Assembly (NCBI RefSeq): GCF_900176505.1 | Contig: NZ_FWYB01000001.1 | Location: forward strand, 345,400 to 409,399 | Origin: Pedobacter nyackensis | GTDB lineage: Bacteria; Bacteroidota; Bacteroidia; Sphingobacteriales; Sphingobacteriaceae | Direction of reading: 5' to 3' | Length of the DNA stretch: 64,000 nucleotides | Program-made: the position numbers and the translations under genes | Part shown: one piece after another, positions 9,481 to 18,813 of the stretch | Layout of the letters: each line of letters opens with the position of its first letter | How positions within the stretch are numbered: the first letter of the stretch is position 1 | The notes under the pieces: model-generated | The model's input: the letters and a program-made list of their open reading frames with translations, nothing else | Told to the model about the DNA's origin: nothing | The model's database searches: none

Positions 9481-12400
9481 ATGAAAAATCCATATCTGTT
9501 ATTCGTTATCGTTTTTTTGCTATGGAGTAACTACGCAAAACCAGCTGTTGTGAGCTCAACTTCAAGCGGAGGAAACTGGAACGCCCTATCGAGCTGGGCA
9601 GGAGGAATTGTGCCCTTAAGTACCGACAGTGTACAAATCGTTGCTGGAAGTACCATAACCATAAACCTGAGCGGGATTGTCACAGTAAAAAGCCTTGAGA
9701 TTACAGGAACATTAAATTTTGCTTCCGGATCCGGAGCATTGGTGATCAACGGCTACCTGCTCATCAACAGCGGTGGAAAACTGGATGCTTTTAACGGCAC
9801 AACCGGCAAAAGTGTAACTGTAAACGGGCATTTGACCAATAACGGATCTATTGAATTTTCAAGGACCGGAAGCATCCTGAAACTCGGGAGCGCGGCTGCT
9901 CAAACCAGCATCAGCGGTTCAGGGAACTTTAACATTATCCGTCAATTAACCATAGACAATACAAATGGTGTTGTTCTAAACGCCGCGGTCAGCATCTCCA
10001 ATACGCTTCTGCTCAATGACGGCACCTTTACCAATGGCACCAATTTAACGCTGAACAATACAGTCATAGGAAATGGCACAGCATCGGCACAATGTATCAT
10101 CCAGCGGTCCCAGAGTGCAGCACTTGCCAGTACTTACACCCTTGGCGCAACAGCCTCGCTTTATCTTTCCTATGTACACAACCCCTTAATAAGCCCGGCA
10201 AGCATTTCAGAGGGAAATGAAATGCCTGTATCCAGGTCCTTATTCCGGATAACCATCAACAATGCCGCCGGACTCCTTCTCAATGATAATGTAACTTTAC
10301 GTTCCTCCAGTTCTGCTTTGGTACTCACTTTAGGTGTCATCAATTTGCCTGCGAGTAAAACCATCATCTGTAACCATGTGAACAATACGAATACTACTGG
10401 TAGCGCAACCAGCTACATAAATGGCGGACTGGCGATGGCCGTCGGAACAACCGCAACCACACGGGTGTTCCCTGTAGGTGCAAACGGTCAAAACCGGAAA
10501 GTGACTTTAACAGGTCTCTCCGCTTCATCGGGCACATTAATCGTTAGGTTTGCCATAGCCGCTCCGGGCAGCCCCCTAACCGGATCTGGCCTTACTGTAC
10601 TTTCAAACCAAAGGGTATGGGAAGGGAGTGTGTTCAGTGGCACAATGAACAACTACACAAAAATAACGATTGACACACAAACAGATGATTCCATTCCCGG
10701 ATCGGTAGTTGACGCCAGGATAGCCAAATCAGCATCATTAAATGGAACCTATAACAGTCTCGGGGCAGGTTCAAACACATTCACAAGTATAAACTCCCCA
10801 GCAGGCAGCTATATCACCCTGGGCTGGTTTGCCCTGGGCACACTGTTGCCAGCCAGCAGCACCTATTATATTGCCGCAGACGGGAGTGACATCGCCGACG
10901 GGAAAACAATGGCAACAGCCTGGAAAACCCTGAACAAAGTAAATGGCCAGGTTTTCAATACTGGAGACTCCATTCTGTTCAGAAGAGGAGATACCTTTAA
11001 CGGCAAATTACTGATCAAGCATACCGCCAACCTTTATATTGATGCTTACGGAACAGGCGCAAAACCTGTAATCAGTGGTTCGGCGCCGATAAATACCGCC
11101 TGGACACTTTACGGCGGCAATATTTGGCAAACTACATTTAGCCCGGCGCCTCCGGCTGAAATAAGGTCGCTGATAAAAGGAAACGACTTGCTCCCCATAA
11201 GCCGTTACCCCAATCCTGATGTAAACAACGGATACTTAAACTTCGAATCATTTTCCGGAAATACACAGATCACAGATAATGAACTTTCAGGCTCACCGAA
11301 CTGGACCGGCGCTGAATTCGTTTTAAGGTCGCACCCTTTCCGGCTGATCCGCAGTATTGTAACCACGCATAGTGGAACTACGATAACCTTTCCTGATCCG
11401 GTTGACATCAGCATTAAAAACGGTTTCGGCTATTTTTTTGTAAACGATCTGAAAGCTATAGACCAGGAAGGGGAATGGGCATACAAACCATCAACCGGTA
11501 CAGTTTATGTATATGCCACTTCCGACCCAAACCTGAACAGTTATTCGTATGCCAGGGAAGATATAGTTATACAGACCGACACCGTCAATCAGCTTGTACT
11601 CAAAAACCTGGACATTCAATACGCCGGCAAACTGGCGTTACTGTTAAACAAAACGACTGGCGCAATGATAGACGGTATAGACATTTCCTATTCCGGTGGC
11701 GACGGAATTATACTGGGCAACAGCAGCCAGGCAAGCATACAAAACTCAAGCATATCCCATGTAAACTGGAGCGGGATCTATAGCCAGGCAAACAGCGACC
11801 AGATTACCATCAGTCACAATGACATAACAAACATCGGAAACGCGGCCTACGGGAAGGGGAAAACTTTCGCAGGCATAGATTGCAATTCCACCAACTCTAC
11901 CGTTTCCTATAATAAAGTAGCTAAAACAGGCTATTCAGGGATCATCTCCGCCGGGGTCAATAACCTCATCCAGAGAAATGTAATCGACAGTGTTGTATTG
12001 TTGCTCAACGATAACGGCGGGATCTATACCAATTACAACATTAATAAGACGAACGGAACTATAATTGAAGAAAACATCATCACAAACAGCATTGGTGAGT
12101 ATCTGGGTGCTCCTGTAGCGAGCCTGTCCAGTGGTATATACCTGGATAACTTATCCGAAGGTATTACTGTCAGAAACAATACAGTCGCGTATGTGAACGG
12201 CTATGGCCTTTACGGACATTTGCTGCAGGGGGGCAATAAATTTTACGAAAACACCTCTTTCCAGAGTGCCCTTTCCGAAATGCGCCTTCATGTTCCTGCC
12301 AGCATACCAGAAACTGATGTCCGGGGAAATATATTGGTCACCAATGATCCTGCAGTCACCCACAATGTACTGCTGGGCAACTGTCCTGACTATACCTATG

Positions 12401-13368
12401 CTGAAATTGGTATGTTCAAAGATAATTACGTTGTAAATCCATTTAACGACAAAACCATCCGCTTTAATTATAAAGAAGGTAGCAGCAGTCCAAATATCCG
12501 CTACAATTCGGTATATGAATGGGAAGTTGCAGCACCGCAGATCAGTGGTACAACTGCTTCGCCTTTAAAATATCCATCGGGCACTATCCCCTCAGATGTC
12601 ATTAAGTTTTACTACAATCCGACCAATACTAATCAAAATTTTAGCTTACCTACGGGCTCATTCATAGACGTTAAAAACCAGGCTTATTGCGGAACTTTAA
12701 CTTTAGCACCCTATACCTCCGTCATACTTTTAAAAGCCAGTCCCGTTAACTGCCTTAGTCCTGATTCCTGTGGAATACCGACAAATATTGTAGTTACTTC
12801 CAGCTCCGACACTACAACAACACTTAGCTGGGATGCCGCCGCTAGCGCCATCAATTATGACGTACGCTATAAAGGTACGGGTGATGCCGACTGGAAGTAC
12901 AACCATAACATTTTTGGCACCTCAGCTTTACTGATCAATCTGGATCCTGAGAAAACTTATGAGCACCAGGTAAGGTGTAGTTGTTACGGAACAGAAAGCG
13001 ATTGGGTTGCACTGGAAGACAGTACCGCCCGTGCTGCAACTACAGCAGCATCAGCAAAACAAATTCAGGCTACCAATCTAAAAAATACGCCTGTGGTTTT
13101 GCAGAAAGCAAACCTGACAGCCTACCCTAATCCCTTTAAAAACCAAACAATAGTGGCTTTTAACCTTCCTTTAACGCAGGACAAAGTAACTTTAGAAGTT
13201 TATAATATAATTGGAAACAGGGTGCAAAGGTTATTTGAAGGCAAAGCTAATGGCCAGCAATCCTATGCTTTTGAGTTTGACAGAAAACTCTTACCTGCCG
13301 GCATCTATTTTATCCGGCTTATTACTTCACAAAGCATAAAACATTTTAAAATAGTAATCACAGATTAA
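9481..13368 (+). CDS. Large secreted right-handed beta-helix protein with T9SS type A sorting domain
   Basis: 1295 residues with an N-terminal signal peptide. Residues about 25-440 are a serine/asparagine-rich beta repeat region (GGNWNALSSWAGGIVP). Residues about 460-1040 form a right-handed parallel beta-helix of the pectate lyase/chondroitinase B/PL6 type (YYIAADGSDIADGKTMATAW, TGDSILFRRGDTF, many G-N-S-x-I rungs). A fibronectin III-like domain is at about 1105-1180. The last 80 residues are a type A sorting domain (AYPNPFKNQTIV, LEVYNIIGNRV, LPAGIYFIRL), so it is exported by the type IX system to the surface or medium. A lyase or binding role on the PUL substrate is likely, but no catalytic residue can be assigned. 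Its base composition looks somewhat GC-richer than its neighbours. Confidence 0.85.
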   Translation: MKNPYLLFVIVFLLWSNYAKPAVVSSTSSGGNWNALSSWAGGIVPLSTDSVQIVAGSTITINLSGIVTVKSLEITGTLNFASGSGALVINGYLLINSGGKLDAFNGTTGKSVTVNGHLTNNGSIEFSRTGSILKLGSAAAQTSISGSGNFNIIRQLTIDNTNGVVLNAAVSISNTLLLNDGTFTNGTNLTLNNTVIGNGTASAQCIIQRSQSAALASTYTLGATASLYLSYVHNPLISPASISEGNEMPVSRSLFRITINNAAGLLLNDNVTLRSSSSALVLTLGVINLPASKTIICNHVNNTNTTGSATSYINGGLAMAVGTTATTRVFPVGANGQNRKVTLTGLSASSGTLIVRFAIAAPGSPLTGSGLTVLSNQRVWEGSVFSGTMNNYTKITIDTQTDDSIPGSVVDARIAKSASLNGTYNSLGAGSNTFTSINSPAGSYITLGWFALGTLLPASSTYYIAADGSDIADGKTMATAWKTLNKVNGQVFNTGDSILFRRGDTFNGKLLIKHTANLYIDAYGTGAKPVISGSAPINTAWTLYGGNIWQTTFSPAPPAEIRSLIKGNDLLPISRYPNPDVNNGYLNFESFSGNTQITDNELSGSPNWTGAEFVLRSHPFRLIRSIVTTHSGTTITFPDPVDISIKNGFGYFFVNDLKAIDQEGEWAYKPSTGTVYVYATSDPNLNSYSYAREDIVIQTDTVNQLVLKNLDIQYAGKLALLLNKTTGAMIDGIDISYSGGDGIILGNSSQASIQNSSISHVNWSGIYSQANSDQITISHNDITNIGNAAYGKGKTFAGIDCNSTNSTVSYNKVAKTGYSGIISAGVNNLIQRNVIDSVVLLLNDNGGIYTNYNINKTNGTIIEENIITNSIGEYLGAPVASLSSGIYLDNLSEGITVRNNTVAYVNGYGLYGHLLQGGNKFYENTSFQSALSEMRLHVPASIPETDVRGNILVTNDPAVTHNVLLGNCPDYTYAEIGMFKDNYVVNPFNDKTIRFNYKEGSSSPNIRYNSVYEWEVAAPQISGTTASPLKYPSGTIPSDVIKFYYNPTNTNQNFSLPTGSFIDVKNQAYCGTLTLAPYTSVILLKASPVNCLSPDSCGIPTNIVVTSSSDTTTTLSWDAAASAINYDVRYKGTGDADWKYNHNIFGTSALLINLDPEKTYEHQVRCSCYGTESDWVALEDSTARAATTAASAKQIQATNLKNTPVVLQKANLTAYPNPFKNQTIVAFNLPLTQDKVTLEVYNIIGNRVQRLFEGKANGQQSYAFEFDRKLLPAGIYFIRLITSQSIKHFKIVITD

Positions 13369-13382
13369 TGACAGCAATATAA

Positions 13383-13535
13383 ATGGAAAGACCAGAAAAT
13401 AGCCGAAAACATATATTTTACATCGCATTGGCCATGTCGTTATTCCTGATGACGATTAGCAGTAATAACTTTGCTCAAACCTATCAGCCAGAATGGCAAT
13501 CGCTGGATAAAAGAGCATACAAGTGCCCGCTTTAA
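13383..13535 (+). pseudogene. Truncated secreted hydrolase remnant (possibly GH29-like N-terminus)
   Basis: A 50-codon frame starts at ATG 13383 with a complete signal peptide (SLFLMTISSNNFAQ) followed by TYQPEWQSLDKR, then runs into unrelated residues and TAA at 13533. Many alpha-L-fucosidases (GH29) begin with a similar W-x-S-L-D-x-R string just after the signal peptide, so I read this as the start of a deleted gene. No matching continuation is seen before the SGNH gene at 13611. The GH29 link is tentative. Confidence 0.4.
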
Positions 13536-13610
13536 ATCCGGAAACAATGCCATGCGAATATGTATGGGTATTTAAAGTAGAGAATTTTAATTAGCCTATT
13601 GTCAATGTGT

Positions 13611-14984
13611 ATGAAATATAAAATAATTCTGACTCTTGGACTGTTTATCCAAACCCTAAACGGATTTACTCAAGAGGCCAATAAAGCACTTTTCCCTAAT
13701 GGTAGTAAGGTTTGCTTTGTGGGTAATAGCATCACCAATAACGGGGAATATTACAATGATCTGTGGATGTATTATGCTACACGGTTCCCGAATGAAAAAA
13801 TCCATTTTTTCAATTGTGGCATTTCTGGAGATGTTGCTGCTGGAATCTTAAAAAGGATGGATAAGGATATTCTCATCCACGAGCCTACTCATGCCGTGAT
13901 GATGATCGGCATGAACGATGTGAAGCGCGATCTTTATGGGAAGAAAGATGCTAACTATGAATTAAAGCAAAAGGTATTGATGGATTACAACAATAATACA
14001 GATGCCGCAGTAAGCATTTTAAAAAAACGTGTAGGAAATGTGATTCTTCTTAAACCTTCAGTTTATGATCAGACAGCAGTTCTAGAAACACCGAATCTGT
14101 ATGGCGTTAATGATGCTTTGCAACGTTGTGCTGAACAAATGCATTCCCTCTCGGAAAAGTACCAAACTGGCTTGGTAGACTTTCAGACTATTTTGCTCCG
14201 TATCAATAAAGAAGAACAGCAAAAAGATTCTGCATTTACCATTATCGGTAAAGATAGGGTGCATCCATTGTCCGCTGGTCATTTTGTAATGGCTTACCAG
14301 TTTCTTAAGGACACAAATGCCCCTCAGTATGTCTCGAAACTAGTGATTGGGAACGACCTAGCGGCATCGCAAAAGGCCAGTTTTAACGTAGAAATAAAAA
14401 AGCAATCCAATAAAAGTAAGGCGCTGACTTTTGAATGTCTTGAAAAAAGTCTGCCATGTCCGGTCAAAGAATCTGCAAAGAAAGCCCTTAAATGGGTACC
14501 CTTTAATGACGAATTTAATACTTCATTGCTGCAGGTAAAAAGTTTAGAATCGGGAAACTACAATCTTTTTATTGACGATGTTTTAATCGCTTCCTTTACT
14601 GATGAAGCACTTAAAACGGGAATTAATCTTTCTCTATATCAAAACACACCCCAATATCAGCAGGCTACAAAAGTGATGTATGCCTGTGTAAAATATAGGG
14701 ATGCAGAATCAGCGATTCGCAATCTTCGGTTTGTTGAATTTAATCAGCTTTCTGGTCTTAAAGACCAATCAGATCTGACTGTGGTGGAGCAATATCTGAA
14801 TAAAAGACTAGAATCTTTAAAGGATGGGGGACATTATGAATATTATCAAAAGCAGTTTAAAAACTATATTTTAAAGAAGAATGAGGAAGCAGAAGTCTTG
14901 AAAAAATTACCTGTGCTTGCTGCGGCTATTTACGAAGTAAACCAGCCAAAGCCCCATGTTTTTAAAATTGAGAAAAAGCCCTAG
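13611..14984 (+). CDS. Secreted SGNH/GDSL-family hydrolase
   Basis: 457 residues from ATG 13611; upstream in-frame TTG 13599 and ATG 13605 would only lengthen the basic N-terminus. The signal peptide ends near residue 20 (LNGFTQ). The SGNH blocks are all present: VCFVGNSITN with nucleophile S40, the ISGD glycine block, GMNDV with N102, and DRVHPLSAGH with D215 and H218. Such enzymes in PULs are commonly carbohydrate esterases that remove acetyl or other acyl groups. The C-terminal 170 residues form an extra domain with no match I recognise. The gene is 16 bases before the next one. Confidence 0.85.
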   Translation: MKYKIILTLGLFIQTLNGFTQEANKALFPNGSKVCFVGNSITNNGEYYNDLWMYYATRFPNEKIHFFNCGISGDVAAGILKRMDKDILIHEPTHAVMMIGMNDVKRDLYGKKDANYELKQKVLMDYNNNTDAAVSILKKRVGNVILLKPSVYDQTAVLETPNLYGVNDALQRCAEQMHSLSEKYQTGLVDFQTILLRINKEEQQKDSAFTIIGKDRVHPLSAGHFVMAYQFLKDTNAPQYVSKLVIGNDLAASQKASFNVEIKKQSNKSKALTFECLEKSLPCPVKESAKKALKWVPFNDEFNTSLLQVKSLESGNYNLFIDDVLIASFTDEALKTGINLSLYQNTPQYQQATKVMYACVKYRDAESAIRNLRFVEFNQLSGLKDQSDLTVVEQYLNKRLESLKDGGHYEYYQKQFKNYILKKNEEAEVLKKLPVLAAAIYEVNQPKPHVFKIEKKP

Positions 14985-15000
14985 ACCAATACGATTGAAA

Positions 15001-16272
15001 ATGGAAAGAAGGAAATTTATAAAAGATTTGGCGGCCTTTGCTGCGCTTCCTATTGCCGCTCCGCTTATGGGAGCTATCAGTAGTGGTACAATTAAACCTA
15101 ATGCCAAAATCTTATTACGCTCGTCATGGCAAACGGTAAATATCGGCGATATTGGTCACACTTTTGGGATTATGGAATTGTTTAACACCTATCTGCCAGG
15201 GGCAGAGGTCACATTGTGGCCAAATAATCTGGAGAACGGAGTGGATGAGTTGCTAAAGAAGAGTTTTAGTAAGTTAAAACTTGCTCCTGGGAAAATTGAT
15301 ACCACTGGCAAACCAACTACCCCGGAACTGAGGCAGGCATTTGAAACATGCGACATTATGGTGCATGGTTCTGGGCCCTGGATTGTAGTTCCTCAGGACC
15401 TAGCTGCATGGCATAAACAAACTGGTAAGCCTTTCGGTATGTACGGTATTTCGTTGGTGGATGGTGATGCAGCATCTTTAGACTTAATCAACAAGTCTTC
15501 ATTTATATATTGTAGAGATACCGCTTCGTTGGATTATTTGAAATCTTTAAAGTCAAAATGTCCGGTAACTGAGTTTGCTCCAGATGCAACTTTTGCGATT
15601 AACCTTAGAAATGATCAGCTTGCAACTGATTATCTGAATCGGGTAGGTCTGAAAAAAGGAGAGTTTATTTGTGTGATTCCTCGACTTCGGTATACGCCAT
15701 ACTGGAAAATGAAGGGGACAAAGCCAACTGAAGAGGATGAAAAGAAATATATGATTTCACAGTATTATAATGAAATGGATCATGTAAAACTTCGTGAGGT
15801 CATGATCAGGTGGGTACGGGAAACCGGATTAAAGGTTTTGGCTTGTCCTGAAGTCATTTACCAGGTTGGACTGGCCAAAGAAATACTGGTAGATCCACTT
15901 CCTGAAGATGTAAAAAAACAGGTAGTGTGGCGAGATACTTACTGGATTCCCGACGAAGCACAATCGGTTTATGGCCAGGCAAGAGCATTGATCAGTTTCG
16001 AAATGCACTCACCAATCATTGCCTTTTCATCAAATGTCCCTGCCATTCACCTCAGACAGCCAACTGATACCCGAAAGGGACAAATGTGGGCAGATATTGG
16101 CTTGGCAGAATGGCTTTTTGAAATAGATTTTACCAGTGGGAACCAGATTGGGGATGCACTGATGGAAATTCATGGAGATTATCCCAAAGCGCTCAAGAAA
16201 TTGGCTAAGGCAAAGGAATTTGTAACTAAGAGGCAAAAAGACTCGATACATAAAATTATAGATTCTATTTGA
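15001..16272 (+). CDS. Polysaccharide pyruvyltransferase-fold protein with Tat-like signal
   Basis: 423 residues from ATG 15001; an in-frame ATG at 14956 overlaps the SGNH gene and adds a non-signal extension. The N-terminus MERRKFIKDLAAFAALP is a twin-arginine-type export signal. The body matches the polysaccharide pyruvyltransferase family (PF04230): a GDIGHTFG start, MVHGSGPWIV, FGMYGISL, IYCRDTASLDYL, APDATFAI, ALISFEMHSPIIAF. Classical members transfer pyruvate from phosphoenolpyruvate onto sugars in the cytoplasm. An exported copy at the end of a degradation operon is therefore odd and may act in another way, for example on pyruvylated sugars. It is the last gene of the first PUL. Confidence 0.75.
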   Translation: MERRKFIKDLAAFAALPIAAPLMGAISSGTIKPNAKILLRSSWQTVNIGDIGHTFGIMELFNTYLPGAEVTLWPNNLENGVDELLKKSFSKLKLAPGKIDTTGKPTTPELRQAFETCDIMVHGSGPWIVVPQDLAAWHKQTGKPFGMYGISLVDGDAASLDLINKSSFIYCRDTASLDYLKSLKSKCPVTEFAPDATFAINLRNDQLATDYLNRVGLKKGEFICVIPRLRYTPYWKMKGTKPTEEDEKKYMISQYYNEMDHVKLREVMIRWVRETGLKVLACPEVIYQVGLAKEILVDPLPEDVKKQVVWRDTYWIPDEAQSVYGQARALISFEMHSPIIAFSSNVPAIHLRQPTDTRKGQMWADIGLAEWLFEIDFTSGNQIGDALMEIHGDYPKALKKLAKAKEFVTKRQKDSIHKIIDSI

Positions 16273-16432
16273 CGATTTAAAGATTGGATCATATTTAACT
16301 AACTTTTTTAAACTACTTATGGCGTGATATGTATGTTTATAAACCGCCATAACTCTTGACGTCATTTCCTTGTCTCGTGATATTTGCCGATCAATTCCGA
16401 TCGTAAGCTATGTTGGAATTCGGAGTATAAAA

Positions 16433-16451
16433 GCCAGCAAATTTTGCTGGC
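16433..16451. terminator. Hairpin after the first PUL
   Basis: GCCAGCAAA and TTTGCTGGC form a 9-base perfect inverted repeat with almost no spacer, flanked by AA and CTTT. It lies 160 bases after the last PUL stop and could end transcripts in either direction. Confidence 0.5.
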
Positions 16452-16584
16452 CTTTCACATGTCTTAACTAAGCAAGGCCTATTAAACCGGGAGGAAGTGG
16501 GTTAAATGATTCATCCTCTAACCCAGCGGCATTCTGCAAGTCCTCTATAAAAAAGTTCGAGTTCTGTATCTCCGAGAACACCTC

Positions 16585-16627
16585 ACCGGAGTAAAAATCT
16601 GTTAAAGATTTTACTCCGGTTTTTTTA
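16585..16627 (+). terminator. Intrinsic terminator
   Basis: The arms ACCGGAGTAAAAATC and GATTTTACTCCGGT pair around a short loop and are followed by a run of seven T at 16621-16627. This is a strong rho-independent terminator on the plus strand. It may close the first PUL transcript or an unseen small RNA. Confidence 0.75.
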
Positions 16628-16693
16628 TGTCTTAACGTTTTGTTAATGTGGTAGATAAGCTGAGCGGCTTCGCGCTCTTTTCTGATCCGCTGA

Positions 16694-16879
16694 TTATTCG
16701 CCCTTGGGTAATACTTGAATCTTCTTAGACCTTATGCAGTAAAACAATGCAATTAAACACCAGATAATTACAAGAATTTTATCGAAGTTATAACCACCTT
16801 TAAGTAATTCAAGTGCCTTAATTATGATTGTTGCGATAACACTTAACGAGATTATTATTAAGTAAACTTTATCTTTCAT
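16694..16879 (-). CDS. Small two-helix membrane protein, unknown
   Basis: 61 residues. Two hydrophobic segments (about 5-25, VYLIIISLSVIATIIIKALEL, and 33-50, ILVIIWCLIALFYCIRS) are separated by a short glycine-containing loop, with a basic C-terminus. The start ATG at 16879 follows an AT-rich leader. It looks like a real small inner-membrane protein, but I do not recognise a family. It stands alone on the minus strand between terminators. Confidence 0.5.
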   Translation of the reverse strand: MKDKVYLIIISLSVIATIIIKALELLKGGYNFDKILVIIWCLIALFYCIRSKKIQVLPKGE

Positions 16880-16973
16880 AAGGCTAATTTAAAATTACTA
16901 ATTGACTATTATCTTATAAACTAAAACCATTTGCGACATTTAGTGTTTAACCACAAACGATAACGTTTAAACG

Positions 16974-17003
16974 GGAGACAGTCGAGAGACAGCCTCCTTT
17001 TTT
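16974..17003 (+). terminator. Probable terminator
   Basis: GGAGACAGTC and GACAGCCTCC pair with two mismatches around a GAGA loop and are followed by six T. It lies 120 bases before the small gene at 17124 and insulates it from upstream transcription. Confidence 0.45.
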
Positions 17004-17123
17004 GTTTAAGATTTAAGTGTCAATTCTGATGATATAAAGTCTTAAAATATGTGCAACATTTTGTACATAAGTTGTAAATCACATGGACACTTCTTAAAGT
17101 TAAATTTGAAAAAAAACAACTTT

Positions 17124-17417
17124 ATGAATAAAATCTCTACACATGCCGAAGGAAATGGAACTATTAAAGTGTCAATTTTAAAAATTGAGGATGAATTTAT
17201 TGTGATTAATATGATTTCTGGAATTATTCCTCCTCCATCATATAGTATTGTCCATGCTTTATTTGAAATAAACCCCAAAATATATGAAAAGAGTTTTGGG
17301 CCTGACACTTATGTTGCCTGTAGACAATTTTTAAAAGAAAACTCAGTTGATAAATCCCCTTATATACTTGAATTTAGAAGTGTTGGTGGTAGACATGCCC
17401 TAAGAGGATTACTTTAA
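17124..17417 (+). CDS. Small protein of unknown function, copy 1 of a duplicated family
   Basis: 97 residues from ATG 17124. An in-frame ATG at 17049 was not chosen because the second copy (60144-60422) keeps the same upstream DNA but with an indel that breaks that reading frame. The core EGNGTIKV..., IEDEFIVINMISGIIPPPSY, INPKIYEKSFGPDTYVAC is nearly identical in both copies (my hand count is about 80-85 percent identity). The last 15 residues diverge (here LEFRSVGGRHALRGLL) before converging on RGLL. No signal peptide or membrane segment is seen, and the family is not recognised. Confidence 0.7.
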   Translation: MNKISTHAEGNGTIKVSILKIEDEFIVINMISGIIPPPSYSIVHALFEINPKIYEKSFGPDTYVACRQFLKENSVDKSPYILEFRSVGGRHALRGLL

Positions 17418-17748
17418 GTATGTAGACAGACCAACCCTTCGACGGGATCATATGCTATAGATACACGAGAGTGCACCATCACTGGTTTCTTGATCTGGTT
17501 AACATTTAGGTCGCAAACTAAGGTTCAAATTATGCAGCAATCCACTTCATTTATAATGATTCCCCATGAAGGAAGTTATTTTTTCTACTTGCTGAATTTT
17601 AGTGATTCACTAGGAAACAGATATAGTCAATTATTTACCACAACCATACAAAATGACTTTTTTTCTTACACCTATATATCTAATTAAAAAGTTTGGTATA
17701 TTAATTTGGCCCACTATGGAGATCTATAGTGGTATAAACAGATAAATT
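17418..17748 (+). other. Region with a weak open frame and a leader hairpin
   Basis: A 51-codon frame from ATG 17532 to 17687 (segments HEGSYFFYLLNFSDSLGNRY and LFTTTIQNDFFSYTYISN) could be the tail of a lost gene, but nothing supports expression. A hairpin with arms CCACTAT and ATAGTGG lies at 17711-17732, 16 bases before the next gene, and may form in its leader. Nothing else is seen. Confidence 0.35.
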
Positions 17749-18126
17749 ATGGATAATAGACTAACAGAAAACAACATCCTGGAACAGGAAAACAAACTTT
17801 ACAGCGCAATCAAAGATGGCAATATCACCGCGCTGGACCAGTTGCTGCATGATGACCTGTTGTTCATTCTCCCAAGCGGGGAAACAATAACCAAGGAGAT
17901 CGATCTGGATACTTATCGCGATGGAGCATTAAAGGTTGACGAACTTCTACCAGAAATTGAAAACCTAAATATTATCGATGATATGGCGGTGATCACATTG
18001 ACAATGAAATTGAACGGAAAGTTTAATGACGTACCGTTTGAAGCTAACTATCGCTATATCAGGTTTTGGAAAAAATTCGGTGATGGGATTAAAGTAGTAG
18101 GCGGAAGCGGAATAGCTACCGTATGA
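17749..18126 (+). CDS. NTF2-like (SnoaL/DUF4440-type) protein
   Basis: 125 residues. The pattern ENKLYSAIKDGNITALDQLLHDDLLFILPSGETITKE, followed by a beta-sheet ending ANYRYIRFWKKFGDGIKVVGGSG, is that of the small cone-shaped NTF2-like fold, close to DUF4440 proteins. These bind small ligands or act as minor enzymes, and no specific function can be given. It appears monocistronic, preceded by the leader hairpin at 17711-17732. Confidence 0.75.
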   Translation: MDNRLTENNILEQENKLYSAIKDGNITALDQLLHDDLLFILPSGETITKEIDLDTYRDGALKVDELLPEIENLNIIDDMAVITLTMKLNGKFNDVPFEANYRYIRFWKKFGDGIKVVGGSGIATV

Positions 18127-18287
18127 CAAGAAACATCCAAAATCTCAGAAACATGGCTCTGGTTATCAAATTCTAGCCAATTTACAGTCAATTTTAGATT
18201 ACGGTGTAAAACGTGCTACAAACATTGCAATAACTGGATATTATGCTACCAGCAAAAGCAAATTTGTAAGCCAAAATAAATTAGACA
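18120..18287 (+). pseudogene. Possible gene-tail remnant without start codon
   Basis: The frame starting just after an in-frame stop at 18111 stays open to about 18306. It encodes coherent-looking protein (KHPKSQKHGSGYQILANL, SILDYGVKRATNIAITGYY) but has no start codon and overlaps the next gene start. It is probably a fragment of a lost gene of unknown family. Confidence 0.3.
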
Positions 18288-18806
18288 ATGGAATACTTAC
18301 AAATTAGAAAAGCTACGACCAAGGATTTAGGTACAGTTCAGCTCATTGGCAGAGAAACTTTCTTTGAAACATTTGCCGATAGTAATACCGAGGAAGACAT
18401 GAAAAAGTACCTTGAAGACAGCTTTAATGATGACCAATTGAGTGTTGAATTAAGTAATCCAGACTCATTGTTCTATATTGCCTGGGAAGATGAAAGTCCG
18501 GTTGGCTACCTAAAATTAAATAAGGGGAATGCACAAACAGAGACACTGGATGAAATGGCTTTAGAAATAGAGCGTATTTATGTGAAAACAAGCCATCATG
18601 GTAAAAAAGTTGGTCAGCTTCTCTATGAAAAAGCTTTAGAGGTGGCCCAACAACAGCATAATTCTTATCTATGGTTGGGCGTTTGGGAAAAAAATCCGCG
18701 CGCAATAAAATTCTATGAAAAAAATGGATTTAAAGCATTTGACAAGCATATATTCAAGATGGGCAACGACGAGCAGGTTGACATTATGATGAAGAAAGAA
18801 TTGTAG
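18288..18806 (+). CDS. GNAT-family N-acetyltransferase
   Basis: 172 residues. The acetyl-CoA fold is complete: N-terminal IRKATTKDLGTVQLIGRETF, strand 4 EIERIYVKTSHHGKKVGQLL as motif A with a variant pyrophosphate loop, YLWLGVWEKNPRAIKFYEKNGF as motif B, and a C-terminal strand. It resembles PaiA-like and other small-molecule acetyltransferases of Bacteroidota and Firmicutes. The substrate is unknown. Confidence 0.88.
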   Translation: MEYLQIRKATTKDLGTVQLIGRETFFETFADSNTEEDMKKYLEDSFNDDQLSVELSNPDSLFYIAWEDESPVGYLKLNKGNAQTETLDEMALEIERIYVKTSHHGKKVGQLLYEKALEVAQQQHNSYLWLGVWEKNPRAIKFYEKNGFKAFDKHIFKMGNDEQVDIMMKKEL

Positions 18807-18813
18807 TAGTGGT

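Larger units (their letters stand above)
16273..16693. other. Intergenic region with two terminators, no gene seen
   Basis: 421 bases between the PUL end and a small minus-strand gene. It contains the hairpins at 16433-16451 and 16585-16627 described separately. The stretch 16540-16580 has a GTTCGAGTTC string that recalls a tRNA T-loop, but no cloverleaf could be folded. No frame with coding character was found. Confidence 0.6.

Noticed and set aside
11475..11783. 102-codon plus-strand frame inside the beta-helix gene
   Set aside because: Out-of-frame shadow rich in Arg/Gln with no supporting features.
16540..16590. tRNA-like T-loop string GTTCGAGTTC
   Set aside because: No acceptor stem, D arm or anticodon arm could be folded around it.
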